Part shown: positions 14,390 to 21,472 of the stretch, in pieces
Numbering within the stretch: position 1 is the first letter of the stretch
Layout of the letters: each line of letters starts with the position of its first letter
From: Bog-756 sp050011635
GTDB taxonomy: Bacteria; Actinomycetota; Acidimicrobiia; Acidimicrobiales; RAAP-2
Assembly: GCA_050011635.1 (NCBI GenBank)
Contig: JBEKIU010000042.1
Span: 1-23,791, forward strand
Length of the DNA stretch: 23,791 nt
Reading direction: 5' to 3'
Translations under genes and position numbers: made by a program
The notes under the pieces: generated by a model
Seen by the model: the letters and a program-made list of their open reading frames with translations, nothing else
Database searches by the model: none
What the model was told of the DNA's origin: nothing

Positions 14390-16024
14390 TCAGGCGCCGT
14401 CGCGCTGCAGGAGCAGCACGCCGGACGGGGTGCCGCCGCCCGAGGTGACGACGGCGGTGGAGGCGTCGGTGACCTGTCGGTCGCCGGCATCGTGCCGGAG
14501 CTGGACGACCGCCTCGTAGATGAAGCCGAAGCCATGGGTGCGGCCCTCCGAGAGCTGCCCGCCGTGGGGGTTGACCGGGAGCTCGCCGCCGAGGGCGATC
14601 CGCCGACCCTGGTCGAGCCAGTCGCCGGCTTCACCGAAACCGCAGAATCCGAGGGCCTCGAGCCAGGAGATGGCGTTGAACGTGAAGCCGTCGTAGAGCA
14701 TGGCCACGTCGACATCGGACGGAGACAGGCTGGTCCGCGACCACAGGTGCGCCGACTGGCCCAGCACCTGCGGCTCGTGGGTGACCGTGCCCTGGTCCCA
14801 CGAGACCCGTTCGAGGATCTGGGTCCCGACCGCCTCGATGCGGATGGCCGGCCGCGGAAGATCGCCGGCCACCGCGGCGTCGGACACGACGACGGCGATC
14901 GATCCGTCGCACGGGACATCGCAGTCGTAGAGACCGAACGGCGAGGTGATGGGCCGCGCCGACAGGTAGTCGTCCATGGTCATCGGATCGCGGTAGATGG
15001 CGGCGGGATTGCGGGCCGCATTGGCTCGTCCGTTGAGGGCGATCAAGCCGAGCAGCTCACGGGTTGCGCCATAGCGGTGGAGGTACTGGTTGGCGTTCAT
15101 GGCGATCCAATTGGCTGCCGACAGGGCGCCGAACGGCGCACGCCAGGCCGACTGGCCGGAGGAGCGTGCCCCACCCGCCCCGCCGAGGCGGAGGGCGGCA
15201 AAGGATGACTCCCACACCGTACGGAAGCAGAGGACGTGGCGGCAGAGCCCGGAGGCCACGGCCAGCATGGCGGCCACGACCGCGCCACCGGGGCCGGGGA
15301 GATCCCCTCCCCCGTTGATCCAGGTGGGGTGGAGCCGGAGGGCCTCCTCCACCGCGGTGACTCCCCCCTCGCTCATGCCCATGCCGACCGCGCCCGGATA
15401 GGTCGACAGCCCGTCGATGTCTCCGAGCTCCAACCCGGCGTCGGCCACGGCCCGGAGGCACGCATCCACCGTCAGCGAGAGCGGGTCGACCATCAGTCGA
15501 CGACCGAGTGCCGATCGCCCCACCCCAGACAGCACCGAGCGGTGCTCGAACCGGTGGTCGTCGAGCGGCCGGCGCGGGACCGGGTGATCGGGTTCGGCCA
15601 CCGGGTTGCCGGCCGACGGCTCACCGGTGGGCTCGAAGAGCGGGAGCCACACGTCGTCGTGGTGCTCGAACCGGACGACCACGTCCTGGCCGATGGAGAC
15701 CTCCGCCGGTCCGCACCCCACGATCATCGTGGTCAGCCGCACCGTGGGGTCCTCGGCCAGGGCGACCACCGCGGTCACGTAGGGGGGCTCGAAGGCGGGA
15801 TGCCATTGATGCTGGTTCACCGTGAAGCCGATGACCGTTGCCCGCCCGGAGACGACGGCCGGTGCCCAGTTTCGGCTCCGGCACACGGGACAGATGGGGA
15901 CGGGCGGATGGACGAGGGAGGAGCAGTCCGTGCACTGCTGAATTCGGAGACGGCCGTCGGCTCCGGATGTCCAGAACCATTCGGTGGCCGGGGTCAGCTC
16001 GGGGAGGGGCCTGGTTGCCGTCAT
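14390..16024 (-). CDS. DUF35 (zinc ribbon/OB-fold) fused to a thiolase-like domain (544 aa)
   Basis: N-terminal zinc ribbon with Cys31, Cys34, Cys45 and Cys48 (CTDC and CPVC), then an OB-fold to about residue 125. A Pro-rich linker leads to a thiolase-superfamily domain from about residue 150. The thiolase nucleophile region reads NGGGDLPGPGGAVVAAM with no Cys, and the last catalytic block is GGELPVNPHGGQLSEGRTHG, where the usual GHP is changed. This argues against a normal thiolase. In steroid side-chain catabolism a similar Cys-less thiolase homologue (Ltp2) and a DUF35 domain form a retro-aldolase; here both are one chain. A retro-aldolase or acyl-transfer role is inference. It is the last gene of the five-gene operon, overlapping the upstream stop by 4 bp (ATGA). 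Confidence 0.9.
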   Translation of the reverse strand: MTATRPLPELTPATEWFWTSGADGRLRIQQCTDCSSLVHPPVPICPVCRSRNWAPAVVSGRATVIGFTVNQHQWHPAFEPPYVTAVVALAEDPTVRLTTMIVGCGPAEVSIGQDVVVRFEHHDDVWLPLFEPTGEPSAGNPVAEPDHPVPRRPLDDHRFEHRSVLSGVGRSALGRRLMVDPLSLTVDACLRAVADAGLELGDIDGLSTYPGAVGMGMSEGGVTAVEEALRLHPTWINGGGDLPGPGGAVVAAMLAVASGLCRHVLCFRTVWESSFAALRLGGAGGARSSGQSAWRAPFGALSAANWIAMNANQYLHRYGATRELLGLIALNGRANAARNPAAIYRDPMTMDDYLSARPITSPFGLYDCDVPCDGSIAVVVSDAAVAGDLPRPAIRIEAVGTQILERVSWDQGTVTHEPQVLGQSAHLWSRTSLSPSDVDVAMLYDGFTFNAISWLEALGFCGFGEAGDWLDQGRRIALGGELPVNPHGGQLSEGRTHGFGFIYEAVVQLRHDAGDRQVTDASTAVVTSGGGTPSGVLLLQRDGA

Positions 16025-17100
16025 CGCTCCCCGATCGTGTCGAACGTCGGGTGGCCCTGCCGGAGGGTCCCGATGACCTGGGGCAGGTCGACCGTCGTGC
16101 GGATGCCGGGTGCGGCCTGGCAGACGAAGGGGACGGCATTGACGGCGCGGTTGGCCGTGTACCCCGGCGTCCAGGCACCCATGTGCTCGAGAGGGACGTC
16201 CAGACGCATCTCGACGTCCAGGGGAGCGTCGCCGACGACCGAGATGTGCCAGCCGGTCGGGCGCAGCTGCCAGTCGGGCTCGAGCTCCGACGTGCAGAAC
16301 CAGGTGGCCGCGAAGGTGAGGAAGGGCCGGCCGCCGCGCATGCCGGTGACCTTCATCCGTTGCCCGGCCACCGTGCCGGCCTCGAGCCGGCCGGCCGCCA
16401 TCTCCGTCGGGCGGCGGGCGACGGCGGTCTCCCCACTGCCCTCCACCGAATCGAGGGGGAGGGAGAGGGCCTCGCCCAGCAGCCGGAGCGACGGACCGAA
16501 GCTCCGCACCCCGTGGGACCACCGGCCGTGGTCGAAGGTGGCCGGATCGGCGCCGAATCCCATCAAGCCGAACAGGAGCTCGGGCGAGTCGCGCTGGGAC
16601 AGGTCGGCGAACTCCTCGATGGCCAGGCCTTCGAGCTGGCGCTGGATCGACGTGAGGACCAGCGGCACCGCCTCCGAGATGAACCCCGGGCTGCTCCCCG
16701 TGCTGTGGATCGAGGTGCCGCCTCGCCGACAGGCCGATTCGACCCGCTCGCGGACCTGGGGATCCATGCTCGCAGGATGGTGGAATTCACCGCACGTGGT
16801 CACGACGTTGGCACCGGACTCGAGCAGCCGGCACACGACGTCGACCTCGAACATCCGCGGCATGTACAGCACGCAATCGGCACCGAGCCCGACGACGTCG
16901 TCGAGGTCACTGGTGGCCACGACGCCGGTGGGCCCGAGCCCGCAGAGCTCGCCGGCATCCCGGCCCCCTTTTTCGGGCGAGTACACATAGAGCCCGGCCA
17001 GCGTCATGTCCGGGTGCTCGACCACGCCGCGCAGGGAGCGGGCACCGATGTTTCCCGTGGCCCACTGGACCACCCTGTAGGTGCGAGTGCCGTCGCCCAC
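16021..17100 (-). CDS. DapB/2,4-diaminopentanoate dehydrogenase-like NAD(P) oxidoreductase (359 aa)
   Basis: Rossmann-fold oxidoreductase of the group annotated as dihydrodipicolinate reductase-like or NAD(P)H-dependent amine dehydrogenase. Seen: N-terminal YRVVQWATGNIGARSLRG with the dinucleotide-binding GNIG, then LAGLYVYSPEKGGRDAGEL, VLYMPRM, a conserved TCGEFHHP and STGSSPGF loop, and a C-terminal substrate domain. Length of about 350 aa is usual. GTG at 17100 is chosen because GGAGG lies 8 nt upstream. It sits 34 bp after the CitE-like gene and overlaps the DUF35-thiolase start by 4 bp. Members of this family are common next to lipid and steroid catabolic genes, but their substrates are mostly unknown, so an amine or carbonyl reduction role is only inferred. 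Confidence 0.82.
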   Translation of the reverse strand: MGDGTRTYRVVQWATGNIGARSLRGVVEHPDMTLAGLYVYSPEKGGRDAGELCGLGPTGVVATSDLDDVVGLGADCVLYMPRMFEVDVVCRLLESGANVVTTCGEFHHPASMDPQVRERVESACRRGGTSIHSTGSSPGFISEAVPLVLTSIQRQLEGLAIEEFADLSQRDSPELLFGLMGFGADPATFDHGRWSHGVRSFGPSLRLLGEALSLPLDSVEGSGETAVARRPTEMAAGRLEAGTVAGQRMKVTGMRGGRPFLTFAATWFCTSELEPDWQLRPTGWHISVVGDAPLDVEMRLDVPLEHMGAWTPGYTANRAVNAVPFVCQAAPGIRTTVDLPQVIGTLRQGHPTFDTIGER

Positions 17101-17134
17101 TAGACGATCCTCCCGCCGATCACGTCGACCTGGT

Positions 17135-18058
17135 TCACGAGGCCGGGCCGCTTCCGTCAGCGAGTGACGCCTTGTACAGCACGTTGGCGGCGAGCCGCAT
17201 ATGGGCGGCATCGACCAGCTTCCCGTCCCGGCCGATGGCACCCACCCCCTCGGCCTCGGACCTGCGGTAGGTGGCGATGGACTCCTCAGCGTCGGCGATC
17301 TCTGTGGCCGTCGGGGCGAACACCTCGTTGGCCACCGCGATCTGATCGGGATGGATCGCCCATTTCCCGTCGAAGCCCAGCAGGCTGGCGTGCACCGCCG
17401 AACGGCGGAACCCGTCCAGATCCTTGTACGCCGGATGGGGGGCATCGATGGCGTCGATGCCGGCACCCCTGGCCGCGGCCAGGATCTGGACACGGGCGAA
17501 GTGCCAGAAGTCGCCGGGGTACTCGCTGATCGGGTCGAAGTTGCCGTCCACCCGCGCCCGCAACGAGGCGGAGAGGTCACCGGCTCCGAAGATGATCGCC
17601 TCGAGCCGGTCACTGGAGCGGGCGATCTCCGCGGCGTTGGAGAGGCCTTCGGCCTCTTCGATCAGGACCTCGAGCCCGATGCGCCGGGTCAGTCCCAACG
17701 TGGCCTCGAGCTGGGTGAGGAGCACGTCGACCCACCAGACGTCACGCGCCGACCGCGCCTTGGGCACGATGATCACGTCGATGGCGTCCCGTGCCCCGGT
17801 GACCACCTCGATGATGTCGCCATGGCACCACGGCGTCTCCAGACCGTTGACCCGGACGGCACGGACGGTCCGACCCCAGTCGAACCCGGTCAGCGCGGCC
17901 ACGGCGGTCCCCCGTGCCGCCTCTTTGGCCACCGGCGCGCACGCATCCTCGAGGTCCAAGAAGACGAGATCGGCACCCGAGGTCGCCGCTTTCTCGCACA
18001 TCCGCTCGCTGCTGGCCGGTGTGGCCAACTCGGACCGTCGGGCACGGGGTTGATGCAC
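17135..18058 (-). CDS. CitE/HpcH-type CoA-ester lyase (307 aa)
   Basis: TIM-barrel, Mg-dependent lyase of the HpcH/HpaI aldolase and citrate-lyase-beta family, which cleaves or forms malyl-CoA-like beta-hydroxyacyl-CoA esters. Seen: FLDLEDACAP (residues 34-42) with acidic metal-site residues, RVNGLETPW with the conserved Arg, VPKARSARD, LEVLIEEAEGL with the metal-binding Glu, FGAGDLSASL, and GKWAIHPDQI, a hallmark of the family. GTG at 18058 has GGAGG 5 nt upstream, an excellent match. It lies 23 bp after the CaiB-type gene, a pairing also seen in itaconate and mesaconate pathways where a CoA transferase precedes a citramalyl- or methylmalyl-CoA lyase. The exact substrate here is unknown. Confidence 0.9.
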   Translation of the reverse strand: MHQPRARRSELATPASSERMCEKAATSGADLVFLDLEDACAPVAKEAARGTAVAALTGFDWGRTVRAVRVNGLETPWCHGDIIEVVTGARDAIDVIIVPKARSARDVWWVDVLLTQLEATLGLTRRIGLEVLIEEAEGLSNAAEIARSSDRLEAIIFGAGDLSASLRARVDGNFDPISEYPGDFWHFARVQILAAARGAGIDAIDAPHPAYKDLDGFRRSAVHASLLGFDGKWAIHPDQIAVANEVFAPTATEIADAEESIATYRRSEAEGVGAIGRDGKLVDAAHMRLAANVLYKASLADGSGPAS

Positions 18059-18081
18059 AGTTGCCTCCAGGAGGGTCGCGG

Positions 18082-19332
18082 TCAGATGACACCCGCCGCC
18101 CGGAGGGCGGCGAGGCGGTCGGGCTCGATGCCGAGCAGGTCACCGAAGACGTCATCGTTGTCGGCGCCCAGCTCCCGGCCCAGGTGGGCGATACGTCCCG
18201 GCGTCTCGGTCAGGACGGCGACCGGTGCATGGACGGTCATCGGGCCGAGGTCGGGGTCGTCGACCTGGACGAAGGTCCCGCGGGCCCGCAGGTGCTCGTC
18301 GGCCAGCAGCTGCTCGGCGTCGTAGACGGGCGCGGCGGCAACCGAGGCGGCTTCGAAGACGGCCATGGCCTCGTCGAGCGTACGGCGGCGGATCCAGTCG
18401 GCCACCAGCCCATCGACCTCGAGGGCCCGCTTCTGCCGGGGGACGGAGTCGACGTAGTCGGGATTGTCGGCCAGATCGGGCCGGTCGATGGCCCGGTAGA
18501 CCCGGGCGGCGATGTTCGGCGACGCGCTCGAGATCGCCACCCACTTGCCGTCGGCGGTCTCGTACACGTTCCGAGGAGCGCTGGCGTCGAAGCGGTTGCC
18601 CACCCGACCGGTGATCGTCCCCAATTGGTCGAAGGCGAGGGTCGAGGACTCGATGAGCCGGGCCAGCGGCTCGATGAGGTTGACGTCCACGAGCTGCCCG
18701 CCGGCGCCGTGCACGTCACGGTGGTAGAGGGCCATCATGACCGCGTAGGTGGCGGCCAGGGCGGCCACCCCGTCGGCCAGCATGAAGGGCGGCAGCGTCG
18801 GGGGCCCGTCCGGTTGCCCGGTGAGATGGGCGAAGCCGCTCATGGCCTCGGCCAGCGTGCCGAAGCCGGGGCTGTCGCTCTTCGGCCCGCCACGTCCGTA
18901 CCCGCTGATGTGGAGCATTACGAGCTGCGGGTGGAGCTCGTGGACCGATTCGTAGTCGATCCCCCACCGGGCCAGCGCGGTCGGCCGGTTGTTGATGACC
19001 AGCACGTCACTGACATCGAGCAGACGGTGGAAGAGATCCTGACCCTCGGAGTGGCGGAGATCCAACGTCACACAGCGCTTGTTGCGGCTCATGCTCTTCC
19101 AGACCAGCCCGATCCCGTCCTTCCGGTCGCCCCACGTGCGCAGCGGATCGCCGGCACCGGGCTGTTCGACCTTGATGACGTCGGCACCGAACTCGCCCAT
19201 GGCCGTGGTGACCAGTGGGCCCGCGGCGAGGGTGGCCGCGTCCACCACCCGTAGGCCGCAGAGCGGCCCCTGCGTTTCCGGCGGCCCGTGATCGTGATCC
19301 TCCGACGGCCCCTCGGACGGACCCTCAGACAT
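18082..19332 (-). CDS. Class III CoA transferase, CaiB/BaiF family (416 aa)
   Basis: Moves CoA from a donor thioester to a carboxylic acid through an aspartyl-CoA intermediate. Seen: GPLCGLRVVDAATLAAGP, MGEFGADVIKVEQPG, SMSRNKRCVTLDLRHSEGQ, VLVINNRPTALARWGIDYE, HISGYGRGGP, and FMLADGVAAL, where Asp187 is the expected catalytic residue. The N-terminus has a GPSE repeat (SEGPSEGPSE) before the fold begins. Length fits the family. Its ATG at 19332 overlaps the flavin monooxygenase stop by 8 bp, so translation is coupled. It probably activates the acid produced upstream for lyase and aldolase steps encoded downstream. The donor and acceptor cannot be told from sequence. Confidence 0.92.
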   Translation of the reverse strand: MSEGPSEGPSEDHDHGPPETQGPLCGLRVVDAATLAAGPLVTTAMGEFGADVIKVEQPGAGDPLRTWGDRKDGIGLVWKSMSRNKRCVTLDLRHSEGQDLFHRLLDVSDVLVINNRPTALARWGIDYESVHELHPQLVMLHISGYGRGGPKSDSPGFGTLAEAMSGFAHLTGQPDGPPTLPPFMLADGVAALAATYAVMMALYHRDVHGAGGQLVDVNLIEPLARLIESSTLAFDQLGTITGRVGNRFDASAPRNVYETADGKWVAISSASPNIAARVYRAIDRPDLADNPDYVDSVPRQKRALEVDGLVADWIRRRTLDEAMAVFEAASVAAAPVYDAEQLLADEHLRARGTFVQVDDPDLGPMTVHAPVAVLTETPGRIAHLGRELGADNDDVFGDLLGIEPDRLAALRAAGVI

Positions 19333-20680
19333 GGTGGACGACGTCCGGTCGGTCCAGCCCGAGGGTGTCGCGCAACGTCTCACCGGTGTACCGATCGCGG
19401 AACACGCCGCGCTGCTGGAGCTCGGGGACCACCAGCCGGACGACGTCCTCGTACGCTCCCGGGCAGTGGGTGGCGGCGATGACGAAACCGTCGCACGCCT
19501 CGGCCTCCATCCACTCCTCCATCTGATCGGCGACCTCGGGACCCGTGCCCACGAAGCGCGGGCCTTGGAGCAAGGTGGCCCGGTGACCGGCCAGATCGGC
19601 CAGCGTCACGGTGTCCCCCCCGATGTGCTGGCGCAGATTCTGGACCAGGCCGCGGATGCCCGACACCGACCCGATGAGCTCGTCGGTGATCGGCGCGTCG
19701 AGCGCCAGGCCGGAGAAGTCGTAGTTCATGAGCTCCGAGAGGAGGGTCAGGGAGGCTTGGGGGTCGACGAGCGAGTTGAGGAACAGGTCCTCGCGCTCCT
19801 CGGCATGGGCATGGGACTCGCCGACCACCGTGTACACCATGGGCAGCATCCTCACCGAACCCGGGTCGCGTCCGGCGGCGGCGATCGACTCCTTCTGGTC
19901 CTTGTAGTGGGCACGGGCGATGTCCATGTCGGGATCACCGGTGAAGATCAGCTCGGCCCAACGGGCGGCGAAGTCCCGACCGCGGCCCGAAGAACCGGCC
20001 TGGAGCAGTACCGGACGGCCCTGCGGAGACCTCGGGACGGTGAGCGGCCCCCGTGCGCTGAACCACTTGCCCTCGTGGTCGAGCTCATGGACCTTGTCGG
20101 GGTCGGCGAAGGTGCCACCGGCCCGGTCGAGCACCAGTGCGTCGTCCTCCCAGGTGTCCCAGAGGCCGGTCGCCACCTCGAGGAATTCGTCGGCCCGGTC
20201 GTAGCGGGCATCGTGGTCGAGATGCTCCCTGAACCCGTAGTTCTGAGCCTCGCTGTCGTTGACCGAGGTGACGATGTTCCAGGCCGCTCGCCCACCCGAC
20301 AGGTGATCCAGGGTGGCGAAGGTGCGGGCGACGTGGAACGGCGAATAGTAGGTGGTCGAATAGGTGGCGCCGAGGCCGATGTGCTCCGTCGCCGCGGCGG
20401 CGATGCCGAGCACGATGCTGAGATCCAGCTTCACCGGCCGCGCCCCCAGACGGACAGCGTCGGCCACGGACCCGCCGTAGATCCCGGGCATGGCCAGACG
20501 GTCGTCGAAGAACATCATGTCGAAGCAGCCTTCTTCGAGTGTCCGACCCAACTTCGCGTAGTAGCTGGCCTTCAGGAATCCGTGTTCGGTGGCCGGGTGA
20601 CGCCAGGACCCCGCGTAGACCGTCGTGCTCCCCGCCTGCATGAAACCCACCAACGACATCTGCCGCTTTGCCATGGTCAC
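19325..20680 (-). CDS. Luciferase-like flavin monooxygenase, NtaA/DszA-type (451 aa)
   Basis: FMN-dependent TIM-barrel monooxygenase using reduced flavin from a separate reductase. Seen: ATYSTTYYSPFHVARTFATL, DHLSGGRAAWNIVTS, RYDRADEFLEV followed by GLWDTW, then GKWFSARGPLTVPRSPQGRP and LLQAGSSGRGRDFAARWAE. These are the standard blocks of the NtaA/SnaA/DszA group (nitrilotriacetate, pristinamycin and dibenzothiophene-sulfone monooxygenases). Two starts compete: ATG at 20674 (13 nt from the GAGGAGGAG site) and in-frame GTG at 20680 (7 nt). The latter is preferred on spacing. It heads the five-gene operon and faces the GntR gene across 101 bp. No flavin reductase is encoded in the window. Confidence 0.92.
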   Translation of the reverse strand: MTMAKRQMSLVGFMQAGSTTVYAGSWRHPATEHGFLKASYYAKLGRTLEEGCFDMMFFDDRLAMPGIYGGSVADAVRLGARPVKLDLSIVLGIAAAATEHIGLGATYSTTYYSPFHVARTFATLDHLSGGRAAWNIVTSVNDSEAQNYGFREHLDHDARYDRADEFLEVATGLWDTWEDDALVLDRAGGTFADPDKVHELDHEGKWFSARGPLTVPRSPQGRPVLLQAGSSGRGRDFAARWAELIFTGDPDMDIARAHYKDQKESIAAAGRDPGSVRMLPMVYTVVGESHAHAEEREDLFLNSLVDPQASLTLLSELMNYDFSGLALDAPITDELIGSVSGIRGLVQNLRQHIGGDTVTLADLAGHRATLLQGPRFVGTGPEVADQMEEWMEAEACDGFVIAATHCPGAYEDVVRLVVPELQQRGVFRDRYTGETLRDTLGLDRPDVVHHV

Positions 20681-20772
20681 CGGGATGCTCCTCCTCGCTG
20701 CTGATCGCCGCGCTGCAGGTCGCGGCACCGCTGGTCGCCGCACTGCTGGCGCCGGCGACGGTGTGGAATGTA

Positions 20773-20794
20773 ATATCTGATATGCCAGATATCA
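20773..20794. promoter_or_regulatory. Nested inverted repeats over the GntR start codon, candidate operator
   Basis: ATATCTG (20773-20779) and CAGATAT (20786-20792) are a perfect 7-bp inverted repeat with a 6-nt spacer. Overlapping it, TGATAT (20778-20783) and ATATCA (20789-20794) form a second perfect repeat with a 5-nt spacer. The block is strikingly AT-rich for this genome and includes the GntR ATG at 20782. Autorepression and control of the divergent five-gene operon are the natural reading (inference). Confidence 0.6.
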
Positions 20795-21450
20795 AGTCGA
20801 TCGGCGGAACCGTGCGGGCCCGCGCCGCCAGCGAGCTCCGCGATCGCATCCTCACCGGCCGGCTGCGGCCCGGGTCGCGGCTCGACCTCGACGAGATCAC
20901 CCGCGAGTTCGGCACCAGTCGCACGCCGGTACGCGAGGCGCTCCTCGAGCTCTCCTACGAGGGTCTCGTCTCGGTCACCCCCCGCAGCGGGATCACCGTC
21001 CTCGGCATCACCCCCGACGACGCCATCGACAACTTCGCCGTTCTGGCCGCCCTGGCCGGCAAGGCGGCGGAGTGGGCGACGGCCAGGATCTCCCCATCGG
21101 AGCTCGACGACCTGCACGATCTGGCCAGCGCCGTCGTCCACGCCGACGACGTGGTCGCCGCCAACTGGAGCTTCCACCGCGCCCTCAACAAGGCGTCCGG
21201 ATCGCCGCGCCTGCTGACCTACCTGCGCCAGGCCGTCCGGGTGGTGCCGACCAGCTATTTCGAGCTCTTTCCCGAACAGGTCGGTCGGAGCGGGGCCGAA
21301 CACGCCGCGCTGCTCGAGGCCATCGACCGCGGCGACGCCGGCTCGGCACGAGCGCTCACCGAGTCCCATGTGCTCGACGCGGGCGCGGCCCTGGGTGACT
21401 GGCTGCGGGCCAGGACGGCCGAGACGGAACCCGAATGGCAACCCGTCTGA
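20782..21450 (+). CDS. GntR family regulator, FadR/FCD subfamily (222 aa)
   Basis: DNA-binding regulator with an N-terminal winged helix and a C-terminal FCD ligand domain. Seen: ASELRDRILTGRLRPGSRL, helix-turn-helix LDEITREFGTSRTPVREALLEL at about residues 36-57, wing GLVSVTPRSGITV. The FCD domain follows with NWSFHRALNKASGSPRL, EHAALLEAIDRGD and ESHV; the three His residues fit the metal-binding site usual in this domain. ATG at 20782 lies inside the nested inverted repeat and has no good Shine-Dalgarno, so the transcript may be leaderless or poorly translated. It is divergent from the five-gene operon and convergent with an amidohydrolase 22 bp away. The ligand is probably a pathway acid or CoA ester (inference). 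Confidence 0.92.
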   Translation: MPDIKSIGGTVRARAASELRDRILTGRLRPGSRLDLDEITREFGTSRTPVREALLELSYEGLVSVTPRSGITVLGITPDDAIDNFAVLAALAGKAAEWATARISPSELDDLHDLASAVVHADDVVAANWSFHRALNKASGSPRLLTYLRQAVRVVPTSYFELFPEQVGRSGAEHAALLEAIDRGDAGSARALTESHVLDAGAALGDWLRARTAETEPEWQPV

Positions 21451-21472
21451 CCACGCCACCGTCCCGGAGGGC

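Noticed and set aside
16025..16522. Upstream extension of the DUF35-thiolase frame by 166 codons
   Set aside because: It is out-of-frame shadow of the DapB-like gene, and the ATG at 16024 starts a normal DUF35 N-terminus with ATGA coupling.
15236..16990. Plus-strand open frames of 400-580 codons opposite the DUF35-thiolase and DapB-like genes
   Set aside because: They are low-complexity, Arg/Pro/Ser-rich products with no family motifs, antisense to well-supported genes.
17201..20704. Long plus-strand frames opposite the lyase, CoA transferase and flavin monooxygenase
   Set aside because: The same mirror effect of high third-position GC; none has a start with a convincing ribosome binding site or a domain.
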